Origin: Clostridium_AM sp963780135
Lineage (GTDB): Bacteria > Bacillota > Clostridia > Clostridiales > Clostridiaceae
Direction of reading: 5' to 3'
Assembly: GCA_963780135.1 (NCBI GenBank)
Contig: CAWAAR010000003.1
Span: forward strand, 930,001-994,000
DNA: 64,000 nucleotides
The notes below the pieces were generated by a model, which was not told where the DNA came from, made no database searches, and saw nothing but the letters and a program-made list of their open reading frames with translations. Positions 54,727-63,735 of the stretch are shown here, piece by piece (position 1 is the first letter of the stretch; every line of letters begins with the position of its first letter). A program made the translations under genes and the position numbers.

Positions 54727-56111
54727 ATGAATGGACAAGTTGATGTTTCTGGAGAAACTAAAAAATTAAATCATCCTAAAGGGCTTTACCTTTGTGGTAT
54801 GACGAATCTGTGGGAGAGGTTTGCATATTACGGAGTTAGATCAACCTTAGTTTTATTTTTAACAGCACAAATGGCCACTGGTGGGTTAGGATTTTCAAAA
54901 GCTCAGGCATCATCTTTTTTGGAACTTATGCTGCATTAACATATCTTTCACCAGTTATAGGAGGATGGATATGTGATAGATATATAGGAGCAAGGTTTTG
55001 TATAATTATAGGTAGCTTACTAATGGCAGCTGGATATGTAGTTGCCTTCATTTCACAAGGACAAGCATCTATTTATTTAATGATGTGGTTTGTAGTTGTG
55101 GGAACAGGTTTCTTTAAAGGAAATTTAAATACGTTAGTTGGTAATTTATATAATCAAGAAGACTCTAGAAAAGACGGAGCTTTTTCAATTATGTATTCTT
55201 TTGTAAATGTTGGAGCAATGTTTGGACCTCTGATTTGTGGACTTTTAGCAAATGAATTTTTTTCAACAAAAGTCAATGGCAAGATAACATTTTATGGATA
55301 TAAATATGTTTTTTTAGCAGGTGCTATAGCTTCTGTACTTACTACAATTACTTTTATAATTGGAAGAAAAAAGTATATTGGAGATATTGGAAGTGTTCCA
55401 GCTGCTAAACTTAATCCAAATAAGGATTCACAAAAGCATAAAAGTACTGAACCATTAACTCAAAAGGAAAGAAATAGAACCATAGTTATTATATTATTAT
55501 CCTTTTTTTCAATATTCTTTTGGTCAGCATATAATCAAGCATCAACCTCAATAGCCCTTTATACTAATGATTTTATAAACATGAATATTGCTAGCTTTAG
55601 TGTTCCGGTGCAGTGGTTGGATTCTTTTAATGGTTTCCTTTGTGTTGTACTAGGACCAATTATGTCTGCTATATGGTTAAAGCTTTCAAATAGTAAAAGA
55701 GGAGACTTAACTATTACTCAAAAAATGGCCTTTGGATTCGTATTTTTGGCAGTAGGTTTTGTATTTATGATATTTGCAGTTTTACAGAGAGGAAATGGTA
55801 TAGATCCTGCAATAAAAGCTAGTGTAATTTGGGTATTACTATTTTATGTATTGCAGAGTATAGGAGAAATGTGTTTCTCACCTATAGGAAATTCTATGGT
55901 AAGTAAACTTGCACCTTCTAAGTATGCATCTTTGCTCATGGGAATTTGGTTTTTAAGTACATTTTTTGCTAGTAAAGTAGCAGGGTATGGGCAAGCGATT
56001 ATTGACAATTTAGGAACTTTACAAGTATTCATAGCAATACCAGTATTTTTAGTTGTAATAGGAGGTATATTGTTCTTATTAAATAGAAAATTATTAAAGC
56101 TTATGGAATAG
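54727..56111 (+). pseudogene. dtpT: POT-family di/tripeptide transporter, frameshifted
   Basis: The first frame has the POT N-terminus (HPKGLYLCGMTNLWERFAYYGVR) and stops at 54939. The continuation lies in the frame ending at 56111 (GGWICDRYIGARFCIIIGSLL, then FSIMYSFVNVGAMFGPL). One T is missing from the run 54915-54920: with seven T the reading becomes SSFFGTYAALTYLSP. The rejoined protein would be about 460 residues with 12-14 helices. It could be a recent mutation, a phase-variable tract or a sequencing error. The ATG follows GGGGAGG. Confidence 0.85.
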
Positions 56112-56127
56112 AAGTTTTAGCTTAATG

Positions 56128-56178
56128 AAGAGGTCTATGTTTATGTAATTGAAAAAATTAAATAAACATAGACGTTTT
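56128..56178 (+). terminator. Terminator after the peptide transporter
   Basis: GTCTATGTTTAT pairs with ATAAACATAGAC, followed by GTTTTAAA. Confidence 0.75.
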
Positions 56179-56343
56179 AAATGCATGAAATGTTTTAACT
56201 TAAGAAGTAAATAATAATTTGTAATGTGAAAAGTAGTAAAAATAAGTAAATATTTAGAAATACACCCTTCAAAGTCCTATGGAAAAAACTTAGAAGCCTA
56301 TATATAATTATTAGTATAATACAAAATGAAGGGGGTATTTTTC

Positions 56344-56451
56344 ATGGATGAAAAACAAGCTGAAATTATTGAAAAAATATTAAGGGAGCTCCAGGATATT
56401 AAAATTATTCTTCAAGAAAATGTGGACAAGGATAAAAATATAGAAGAATAA
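56344..56451 (+). CDS. Small helical protein, 35 residues
   Basis: GAAGGGGG precedes ATG 56344 by about 8 nt. The product MDEKQAEIIEKILRELQD is followed by IKIILQENVDKDKNIEE: a single amphipathic, acidic helix. No family recognised. A terminator at 56516 would end its transcript. Confidence 0.5.
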   Translation: MDEKQAEIIEKILRELQDIKIILQENVDKDKNIEE

Positions 56452-56515
56452 AAAATTACATAGTTCTGTTATTAAGAAAGTTTTTTAGTGGAACTTTAGG
56501 ATAATAATGCAGGAA

Positions 56516-56559
56516 GATAGGTGTTTAAGTAATTTATAAATTAATTAAACGCCTTTTTT
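56516..56559 (+). terminator. Terminator after the 35-residue ORF
   Basis: AGGTGTTTAA pairs with TTAAACGCCT around an AT-rich loop, then T6. Confidence 0.75.
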
Positions 56560-56872
56560 GAGTAAAAGTCTTCAAGAATCTTATGATAAGGTAGAATTTG
56601 AAGAGGCTAAAGCTTTGAAAACAAGATATGGACAGACTATGATTAAAATAATAATGCTTCAAGCTATAACAAATGTTATTTCAACAATATGTAATGAAGT
56701 CATAAATTTTACAAAATATACAGTATTAGTTGCAGCTATTGGTATTGGTGATTTACTCAGAGCTGCAAAAGAAATTGTAACACGAGAGTTCACCATTACC
56801 CCTTTTATTGCCGCAATACATGTGTTTATGTTTAGAAGTGTTGAAAAAAAGTATTCTATATATAAATTTTAA
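56558..56872 (+). pseudogene. Amino-acid ABC permease, C-terminal fragment
   Basis: The open frame carries the last about 90 residues of a polar amino-acid permease (EEAKALKTRYGQTMIKIIML, then AIGIGDLLRAAKEIVTREF, matching the EAA loop and last helices of HisM-type proteins). It starts with TTG inside the terminator T-run without a ribosome-binding site, so it is probably not expressed. Confidence 0.65.
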
Positions 56873-56899
56873 TCCTTTGTATTAGGAAAAAGAATTCGG

Positions 56900-57022
56900 T
56901 TATCTACTGCTAATCGGGGTCTTCTTTTCTTTTTTTTCCTTTGAATTGCAATTATCTAAGCATTCTTTTAAGCATTCCTCAATTACATCAATGGATATTT
57001 GAAAATTTTTTATCTCTTTCAT
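56900..57022 (-). CDS. Small Cys-containing protein, 40 residues
   Basis: On the minus strand GAGAGGAAG precedes ATG 57022. Product MKEIKNFQISIDVIEECL then KECLDNCNSKEKKEKKTPISSR. Three Cys in CLKECLDNC spacing and a Lys-rich tail. A promoter-like AT-rich stretch lies upstream. No family recognised. Confidence 0.45.
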   Translation of the reverse strand: MKEIKNFQISIDVIEECLKECLDNCNSKEKKEKKTPISSR

Positions 57023-57244
57023 AATTTAAACTTCCTCTCTATAATAAAGAATTTCAGAACAAGTAAAATAAGAACATGTAAATTATTATACCATATTTTA
57101 CCAAAAAGTAAACACCGATATATTTAAATTTTAGGTATGAATACCACAACATAGTTAAAATAGTTGGAAAGTGGTACTTTATTTATTCCAGTCTATGTAT
57201 AAAATATAAGTAAGAAGACAAATAAGATTTATGGAGGAGTAAAA

Positions 57245-58147
57245 ATGAAAATTGGAGTTATAATGGGCGGAATATCATCAGAAAGAGAAGTTTCTTTGAA
57301 TTCAGGAAAAGAAATAGTAAAATATTTTAATAAAGAAAAATATGAGGTAATGCCTATAGTAATAGATAAAAAAGATGAGGTAATTGATAAGACTAAGGAT
57401 ATAGATTTTGCATTCATAGCACTACATGGTAAATTTGGAGAAGATGGTATAATACAAGCAGTACTTGAAACTATGGATATACCTTATTCAGGATGTGGAC
57501 CACTTGCAAGCGGTGTATGTATGGATAAGGATATAACTAAAAAAATATTAAGATCAACAGGAATAAATACAGCAGATTGGTTGTCTGTAAAATCTATAGA
57601 AGAAATAGATTATGATTTTATAGAAAAAATGGGCTATCCTGTAGTAGTAAAACCTAACTGTGGAGGTTCTAGTGTAGCTACTAATATAATTAAGAAAAAA
57701 GAAGATATAGAAAATGCAGTTAGTTTAGCATTAGACTATGATACTGAAGTTATGATAGAACAATATATTAAAGGTGATGAAATAACTTGTTGTATATTAG
57801 ATGGTAAGATGCTTCCTGTAATAGCTATAAAGCCTAAAGCAGAATTCTTTGACTATACAGCAAAGTATGCAGATGGTGGTTCAGATGAAATTATAGTAGA
57901 ATTTGAAGAAGGACTTCAAAATAAAATAGAAGAAATGGCTTTAAATTGCTGGAAAGTTTTAAAATGTAGTGTATATGTAAGGGTAGATATGATAATAAAA
58001 GAGGGAGTGCCATATGTACTTGAACTAAATACATTACCAGGTATGACTAAAAACAGCCTATTCCCTAAAAGTGCAAAAGCTGTAAATATGTCCTACACAG
58101 AATTGTTAGAAAAAATAACGGAATATTCATTAATAGAAGTAAGATAA
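57245..58147 (+). CDS. ddl: D-alanine--D-alanine ligase
   Basis: A 300-residue ATP-grasp ligase: MKIGVIMGGISSEREVSLNSG at the start, HGKFGEDGIIQ near 61, KPNCGGSSVAT near 136-146 and ELNTLPGMTKNSLFPK near 259-275. It makes the D-Ala-D-Ala dipeptide for wall precursors. The GGAGG-preceded ATG and full length make the call secure. It stands alone. Confidence 0.97.
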   Translation: MKIGVIMGGISSEREVSLNSGKEIVKYFNKEKYEVMPIVIDKKDEVIDKTKDIDFAFIALHGKFGEDGIIQAVLETMDIPYSGCGPLASGVCMDKDITKKILRSTGINTADWLSVKSIEEIDYDFIEKMGYPVVVKPNCGGSSVATNIIKKKEDIENAVSLALDYDTEVMIEQYIKGDEITCCILDGKMLPVIAIKPKAEFFDYTAKYADGGSDEIIVEFEEGLQNKIEEMALNCWKVLKCSVYVRVDMIIKEGVPYVLELNTLPGMTKNSLFPKSAKAVNMSYTELLEKITEYSLIEVR

Positions 58148-58160
58148 AAAAATTAAAAAG

Positions 58161-58226
58161 AGGCTGTCGCATTAAGAATAAATACTACAATATATTGTAT
58201 GTAAATTTCTTAGTGAGACAGCCCAT
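58161..58226 (+). terminator. Long hairpin after ddl
   Basis: GGCTGTC and GACAGCC close a stem continued by AAGAA/TTCTT around an AT-rich loop, followed by CATTTTG. Confidence 0.6.
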
Positions 58227-58388
58227 TTTGTTACAATAGATACTCCGAAAACTCCAGTTAATAATATGTTACATCTTATATGTTATAATAAAATGCATAA
58301 ATAATAGGGGAACGTTGATAAAACAGTCTCTTGTAGATCAAATGTATTCTCAATACAGAGATGATATAATAGAAGAGTAAAGCATTGG

Positions 58389-58463
58389 AGTAAGTAAAAT
58401 ATTTTACTTACTCTTTTCCCAGTCACAGTAAAAATTTATATGGCAAAATTTTTACTGTGACAA
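58389..58463. terminator. Two adjacent hairpins before the truncated flavoprotein gene
   Basis: GAGTAAGTAAAAT/ATTTTACTTACTC (58390-58415) followed by TTTT, then GTCACAGTAAAAATT/AATTTTTACTGTGAC (58423-58462). Upstream, 58318-58380 encodes only a 21-codon frame of unknown meaning. Confidence 0.65.
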
Positions 58464-58537
58464 CTCAGCCTATGGAATATGCTTGGTATAGTAGAAGTTA
58501 CAGATATAAATAATCCAAGTCTTATGTTCGTACACTT

Positions 58538-59242
58538 ATGTCAGGAAAAGGAAACATGTGTGTATTAAAAGATGATTTTGATTGGTTACTTGACAAAATG
58601 TTGGATGCAGATGGAATAATTGTGGCACTTCCAATCTTTGAAAAAGGTATCCCTGGAATTTTCCAGACAATCACAGATCGTTTTGGACCAAGAATGGATA
58701 GGGGAAATAATGTAATAGCAACTAAGAATTCACAAGAAAATGTTGGGAAAATTCCAGATCCAAGAATATTAAAAGATAAAGTTATTTCCTATATAGGAAT
58801 TGGTGGTTCTGATTGGATTACAAAGTTTAAATGCGGTTCAGCAATGCAGGCTTTAACGCCTATGTGGAAGGTTATCAATAATGAAGTATTTCCATGGTCT
58901 TCTGCTATTATTGTAGATGATGAAAGAGTTGCGAAAGCACATAAAATAGGAGCTAATATTGCAAATGCTGCAAAGAATATTGAAAATGCATCCTATCAAG
59001 GAGAAGAAGGTGTTTGTCCACACTGTCATTGCAGAAATTTTTACCTAGATAGAGAGTCCACACATGCTATTTGCGAATTATGTGGTATTGAAGGTGATAT
59101 TAAAATTGTAGATGATAAAGTGAAATTTGAATTTCCAGAAGAGCAGCTAGGACATGTATATGATACTTTACCTGGAAAACTCATCCATGTGGAAGATATA
59201 GGAAAAACTGTAACTACAATTATGGGTATGAAAAAAACTTAA
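58538..59242 (+). pseudogene. Flavodoxin-like NAD(P)H-dependent reductase, N-terminus missing
   Basis: The frame carries the flavodoxin-fold core of iron-sulfur/FMN reductases (GKGNMCVLKDDFDWLL, then ADGIIVALPIFEKGIPGIF and ITDRFGPRMDRG), plus a C-terminal Zn-ribbon-like CPHCHC ... CELCG. Relatives begin about 70 residues earlier with the FMN phosphate loop; here an in-frame stop lies just upstream and two terminators precede. It probably lacks the full FMN site, so I treat it as truncated though still openly reading for 234 codons. Confidence 0.6.
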
Positions 59243-59247
59243 ATGTT

Positions 59248-59727
59248 TTGACTTTGTCTTTAGAAATAGCATTGCTGCCTCCAATATGGGCAGTAATAAG
59301 TCCTTATTTGGGTATTACTACAGGTGCTGTAGCACTAATTTGTGCTGGCATCTTTGTTGCAAATGGAAATAAAATGGAAGATGGTGTTGAAATATCTATA
59401 GTCTTTTTATTAGGAGATTTATGGGGATGCATAGCACTAAAAGTAATGGATATGGTAAAATTAAATGAAAATGTAGAACTTTTTTGTGATTTATTTGTTT
59501 TGGGAGGTTTAGCAGTAATTATTTCAAGTACTAAATTAGAAAAGATAATATTTTTACCAGCGTGGTTAGCTGGATGGGCAATAACTTTATTAATTATGGC
59601 ACTGTTAAATATGAATTGGGGAACTTTACCTGTTCAAATAGGAATATCAATGTTAATAGGTGTATGGTATGTAGGAGTAGGCGTATTAAAGTTTCAAAAT
59701 TTATTAACTGCACTGATAAAAAAGTAA
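59248..59727 (+). CDS. Small multi-pass membrane protein (possibly DUF1097)
   Basis: A 159-residue protein with about five membrane helices and little else; the pattern of Gly-rich helices with an acidic loop (NKMEDGVEIS) is reminiscent of DUF1097 proteins. The start is uncertain: TTG 59248 with no good ribosome-binding site. It ends about 40 bp before the IS607-type reading frame begins, so its 3' flank has been rearranged. Confidence 0.5.
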   Translation: MTLSLEIALLPPIWAVISPYLGITTGAVALICAGIFVANGNKMEDGVEISIVFLLGDLWGCIALKVMDMVKLNENVELFCDLFVLGGLAVIISSTKLEKIIFLPAWLAGWAITLLIMALLNMNWGTLPVQIGISMLIGVWYVGVGVLKFQNLLTALIKK

Positions 59728-59767
59728 TACAAGAAGCTAAGAGATTCAAATTAATTTGGATCTTTAA

Positions 59768-60388
59768 TTTTTAAATGTATCAGTTAAAACATTACAAAGA
59801 TGGGACAGAGATGATGTTTTAAAAGCTTTTAGAACCCCTACCGATAGAAGATATTATACATATGACCAATATCTTGAATATAAAGGAATAAACAATGTTA
59901 ATGACAACAAAAAGAAAGTTATCTACACTAGAGTTTCTACTAATAATCAAAAAGACGATTTAAAAAACCAAGTCAAATTTCTATTAGATTTTGCTAATGC
60001 TAAAGGAATTATAATTGATGAAACTATAGAAGATATAGGAAGTGGACTTAATTATAATCGCAAAAATTGGAATAGACTTATAGAGCATTGTATGGAAAAT
60101 AAAATAGATAGTATAATGATAACTCATAAAGATAGGTTTATTAGATTTGGTTATGAATGGTTTGAAAGATTTTTAGGAAAATGCAATGTTAAGATAATAG
60201 TCGTTAATAATGAAACCTTATCACCCAATGAAGAATTGGTTCAAGATATAATATCAATTTTACACATTTTTAGTTGTAAAATTTATGGTATGCGTAAGTA
60301 TAAGAAAAAGATAGAGGAGGATGAAGAAATTGCTAAAAGCCTACAAAACGGAAATAAAACCAACACAACAGCAGAAACAACAGATTAA
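59768..60388 (+). pseudogene. tnpA: IS607-type serine recombinase TnpA, missing its start
   Basis: From 59768 the frame reads FLNVSVKTLQRWDRDDVLKA (MerR-like HTH), then TPTDRRYYTYDQY, the catalytic YTRVSTNNQKDDL, and the IS607 C-terminal part to 60388. A TAA at 59765 and no usable start codon cut off the first dozen or so residues. The nearby sequence VIQEAKRFK in another frame (59725-59750) could be the original N-terminus displaced by a small insertion. It overlaps tnpB by 59 nt. Confidence 0.75.
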
Positions 60389-61517
60389 TCAAGGAATTGG
60401 AGTTTGCAGATGGTTATATAATTGTTACTTAGCTAAAAATCAAGAATTATATCAGAAATATAAAGATGGATTAGTCCATAAGAAACAAGCGTTTATGAGT
60501 GCTAATGATTTTGATAAATACATCAATAATGAAGTTAAAACTATAGAAGAATATGAATGGATAAACAGCTGTGGTTCTAAAGCTAGAAAGAAAGCTATTT
60601 GTAATGCTGAAACTGCTTTTAAGAAGTTTTTTAAAGGTGAAAGCAAGTTTCCTAGATTTAAGAAAAAGAAGAAACAAGAGGTTAAGTTGTATTTTCCTAA
60701 AAATAACAAAACAGATTGGAAAACTGAAAGACATAAGATTAATATTCCAACATTAAAATGGGTTAATCTTAAAGAAAAAGGCTATGTTCCTACTAATTTA
60801 GAGATAGTAAGTGGAACAGTATCTAAAAAAGCAGACAGGTACTATGTTTCTGTGTTAATAGAAGTTAGCGAAAAACATCAGATTAATTCAAATGATGGAA
60901 TAGGAATTGATTTAGGGTTAAAGAATTTTGCAATAATATCAAATGGTAGCACTAAGAAAAATATTAATAAGACTAAAAAAGTAAAGAAAATAGAAAAGAA
61001 ATTAAAAAGAGAGCAAGTCAAACTTTCAAGAAAATATGAGAGTTTAAAAGAAAGAAATAAAAATATTAAAAAAGAAGGAGGAAATGCTACTAGACAAAAT
61101 ATATCCAAACAAATAGTTAAGGTACAGAAAATTCATCAAACTTTGACTAACATAAGAGAAAATTACTTAAATCAATGTGTAAACGAAGTGGTAAAAATCA
61201 AGCCACAATATATTACAGTAGAAGATTTAAATGTTAAAGGAATGATGAAAAATAGACATCTTTCAAAAGCAATATCAAAGCAAGGATTTAATATGTTTAG
61301 AATTAAATTAACAAACAAATGCAAAGAATTTGATATTGAATTAAGAATTGTAGATAGATTTTTTGCTTCTTCTAAAATATGTCATGAATGTGGCTGCATC
61401 AAGAAAGATTTAAAACTTTCAGATAGAATTTATAAGTGTGAATGTGGATATGAAGAAGATAGAGATTTAAATGCAAGTTTTAATTTGAGAGATGCTAAAA
61501 TATACAAAGTTGCATAA
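60330..61517 (+). CDS. tnpB: TnpB RNA-guided nuclease of an IS607-type element
   Basis: A 395-residue TnpB: N-terminal helix-turn-helix (LKAYKTEIKPTQQQK), RuvC residues D194 in GIDLGLKN, E298 in VEDLN and D379 in DRDLNAS, and a zinc finger CHEC ... CECG near 352-370. All catalytic residues look intact. TnpB cleaves DNA guided by an RNA from the element's right end and helps the element persist. The TTG start at 60330 follows GAGGAGG at 9 nt; ATG 60321 lies too close to that site. Confidence 0.9.
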   Translation: MLKAYKTEIKPTQQQKQQINQGIGVCRWLYNCYLAKNQELYQKYKDGLVHKKQAFMSANDFDKYINNEVKTIEEYEWINSCGSKARKKAICNAETAFKKFFKGESKFPRFKKKKKQEVKLYFPKNNKTDWKTERHKINIPTLKWVNLKEKGYVPTNLEIVSGTVSKKADRYYVSVLIEVSEKHQINSNDGIGIDLGLKNFAIISNGSTKKNINKTKKVKKIEKKLKREQVKLSRKYESLKERNKNIKKEGGNATRQNISKQIVKVQKIHQTLTNIRENYLNQCVNEVVKIKPQYITVEDLNVKGMMKNRHLSKAISKQGFNMFRIKLTNKCKEFDIELRIVDRFFASSKICHECGCIKKDLKLSDRIYKCECGYEEDRDLNASFNLRDAKIYKVA

Positions 61518-61580
61518 TAAAGCGATTGTATATGTGTACCGATGGCTAGTCGGGAATTTAAGCCTTTGGAGTGTTATATC
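61518..61580 (+). ncRNA. Right end of the IS607-type element, probable 3' end of the guide RNA scaffold
   Basis: After tnpB comes GTACCGATGGCTAGTCGGGA, then ATTTAAGCCTTTGGAGTG, a form common at right ends of tnpB elements, where the omega-RNA ends and the guide begins. CCGA and TCGG can form a small hairpin. The exact end, and hence the guide, cannot be fixed by eye. Confidence 0.5.
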
Positions 61581-61642
61581 AAATGTTAGTAGTATTAGAA
61601 ATAATATGAAAGCAGACACGTTGAAAAAGGAATTTTCTTGAT

Positions 61643-63559
61643 ATGGATATGTTTGCCCATATTTTAAGTAGCAAAATGTATATGATAAAAAAAATAGGAT
61701 TTATTGCTTCAGACGAAAAATTAAAGGATTTAGTTGTACATTTGTTTAGAAAAGAAGTGGAACAAGGCGAAATAATTATAGATATATTAGATCCTGATAA
61801 TATGAAGTCACAAGGAAAGCTGCTGGAGGATGAGGGAGTAAATGCTATTATAGCAAGAAGTGGAGGATATCGACATACTGTAGGTACAGTAAATGTACCA
61901 GTTATAAATTTAAAAATAAGCACATTGGATATTTTATATGCATTAAAGAGAGCCAGCAAGTATAATAAAGACATAGTTATTGTTATATCAGATTTAGAGT
62001 GTTTTGATTATGACGACTGGAAAGATTTGATTTGTGAGAAGGTTATAATTGAAAGATTTGAAGATAAAGACAGCATAGAAAGCTTAATTAATAAATATAA
62101 AGAAAAAAAAGATAAGGTTGTAATAGTTGGAGGAGGCATTCCTTGTATGTATGCTGAAAGTTTGGGAATATGCAATATTTCTATAGGTGCAAGTAATGAA
62201 TCTATTTGTGAAGGAATTGAACATGCAAAACAATTAGTAGATAGCTTATATGAACAAAATTATAGAAATGAAGTATTAAACACGATTTTAGATGGAGTAC
62301 ATGATGCAGTTATTGCTATAGACAAGAATGGGAAAATTATATTATACAATGAAAGAGCACAAGAATTATTAAAAAAGAATAGCTCAGATGTTATTGATAA
62401 AAATATTGAAGAAGTTTGCCCTGAACTTATTTTTATGATGGATGTTTTAAAAAGTGGAGTTAACCAATACAATGAAATAAAAAACTTATCTGAAATTGTA
62501 GTTACAGCTAATACGTCTATATTAAGTATAGATGAACAAACCCATGGTGTTCTTTGTTCTTTTCAAGATATTACTAAGCTTCAAAATTTAGAAAAAAAGA
62601 TAAGATATGAATTAAATAAAAAAGGCCTTGTTGCTAAATATAAATTTGAAGATATTATTGCTAACGATCCTATAATGAAAGTTATAGTATCGAAGGCTGT
62701 TAAAATAGGTTTAGATGATAGTACTGTTATGGTTTATGGTGAAAGCGGTACGGGTAAAGAAATGTTTGCTCAAAGCATTCATAATATAAGCAGTAGGAAA
62801 AAGGAACCCTTTGTAGCTATTAACTGTGCAGCAATTTCTGAGAGTCTTTTGGAAAGTGAATTGTTTGGGTATGAAGAAGGAGCATTTACAGGTGCAAGAA
62901 AGGGAGGAAAACCAGGTTTATTTGAACTTGCTCATGGAGGAACTATACTTTTAGATGAAATAAATAGTATGTCATTAAATCTTCAAGCAAAGTTTTTACG
63001 AGTTTTGGAAGAGAAAGAGGTAATGAGAATAGGATCAGATTATGTTATTCCGTTAGATGTAAGAGTTATTGCAGCTGCCAATGAAAAATTAAAAAGAAAA
63101 ATTAAAGATGGCACATTTAGAAGTGACTTATTTTATAGATTAAATATTTTAGAATTGCATATACCACCATTAAGAGAAAGAAAACAGGATATAGTTCCAT
63201 TATTTATGTATTATCTTAAAACATTATCAAAAAAAGCTTGTGAAGCTAAAATTGAAAGTAAAATTGAAAAAAAGATAATGAATTATTCATGGCCAGGTAA
63301 TGTTAGGGAATTAAAAAACGTTGTTCAAAGATACTTGATTTTTCAAGAAATAGATTTAGATGATGATGAAATAGTGGAAAATAATGATGAATTGCTTAAT
63401 GATGATAATGAAAAGAATATATTAGATCTAAAGCAAATTAATAAGTTTGTGGAGGATAAAGTAATAGAAATGCTTGAAAATAGTGGAATGTCAAAAACAG
63501 AAATTGCAAAAAAATTAGGCATAAGCAGAACAGCTTTATGGAAAAAAACTAAAGTCTAA
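61643..63559 (+). CDS. Sigma-54-dependent activator with PrpR-N and PAS domains
   Basis: A 638-residue enhancer-binding protein: PrpR-like N-terminal sensor (about 15-190), PAS (about 205-315), AAA+ domain with Walker A GESGTGKE at 366-373 and the sigma-54 contact loop GAFTGA at 413-418, and a C-terminal Fis-type helix-turn-helix (SKTEIAKKLGISRTALWKK). It probably activates the ptb promoter 100 bp downstream in response to a small acid or acyl ligand. The start at 61643 has AAGGAA upstream; ATG 61679 is an alternative. Confidence 0.93.
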   Translation: MDMFAHILSSKMYMIKKIGFIASDEKLKDLVVHLFRKEVEQGEIIIDILDPDNMKSQGKLLEDEGVNAIIARSGGYRHTVGTVNVPVINLKISTLDILYALKRASKYNKDIVIVISDLECFDYDDWKDLICEKVIIERFEDKDSIESLINKYKEKKDKVVIVGGGIPCMYAESLGICNISIGASNESICEGIEHAKQLVDSLYEQNYRNEVLNTILDGVHDAVIAIDKNGKIILYNERAQELLKKNSSDVIDKNIEEVCPELIFMMDVLKSGVNQYNEIKNLSEIVVTANTSILSIDEQTHGVLCSFQDITKLQNLEKKIRYELNKKGLVAKYKFEDIIANDPIMKVIVSKAVKIGLDDSTVMVYGESGTGKEMFAQSIHNISSRKKEPFVAINCAAISESLLESELFGYEEGAFTGARKGGKPGLFELAHGGTILLDEINSMSLNLQAKFLRVLEEKEVMRIGSDYVIPLDVRVIAAANEKLKRKIKDGTFRSDLFYRLNILELHIPPLRERKQDIVPLFMYYLKTLSKKACEAKIESKIEKKIMNYSWPGNVRELKNVVQRYLIFQEIDLDDDEIVENNDELLNDDNEKNILDLKQINKFVEDKVIEMLENSGMSKTEIAKKLGISRTALWKKTKV

Positions 63560-63589
63560 TACAGATAGCGTAAATAAAACAGAACACTA

Positions 63590-63607
63590 TGTCAACTAAA
63601 GTTAACA
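63590..63607. promoter_or_regulatory. Candidate enhancer site for the sigma-54 activator
   Basis: TGTCAACTAAAGTTAACA is an imperfect 18-bp palindrome centred about 65 bp before the -24 element, a usual place for activator binding. Confidence 0.45.
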
Positions 63608-63631
63608 ATAGAAATAAAAACATTTACACAA

Positions 63632-63658
63632 AAGCAGGCTGTAAGCCTGTTTTTTGTT
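63632..63658 (+). terminator. Terminator after the activator gene
   Basis: GCAGGCT pairs with AGCCTGT around GTA and is followed by a run of T that reaches the next promoter. Confidence 0.8.
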
Positions 63659-63676
63659 TTGGTATGAAAGTTGCTT
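63659..63676 (+). promoter_or_regulatory. Sigma-54 (-24/-12) promoter of ptb
   Basis: TTGGTATGAAAGTTGCTT has GG at 63661-63662 and GC at 63673-63674 with exactly 10 bases between, the invariant sigma-54 spacing. Confidence 0.8.
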
Positions 63677-63735
63677 ATATAATTAGCATAAATAGAAAAT
63701 AATATTTTAATTATTAATTATATAGGAGGAACAAA

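Noticed and set aside
58318..58380. 21-codon ORF ending before the paired hairpins
   Set aside because: Weak upstream GGGGAACG and no recognisable content; too little evidence for a gene.
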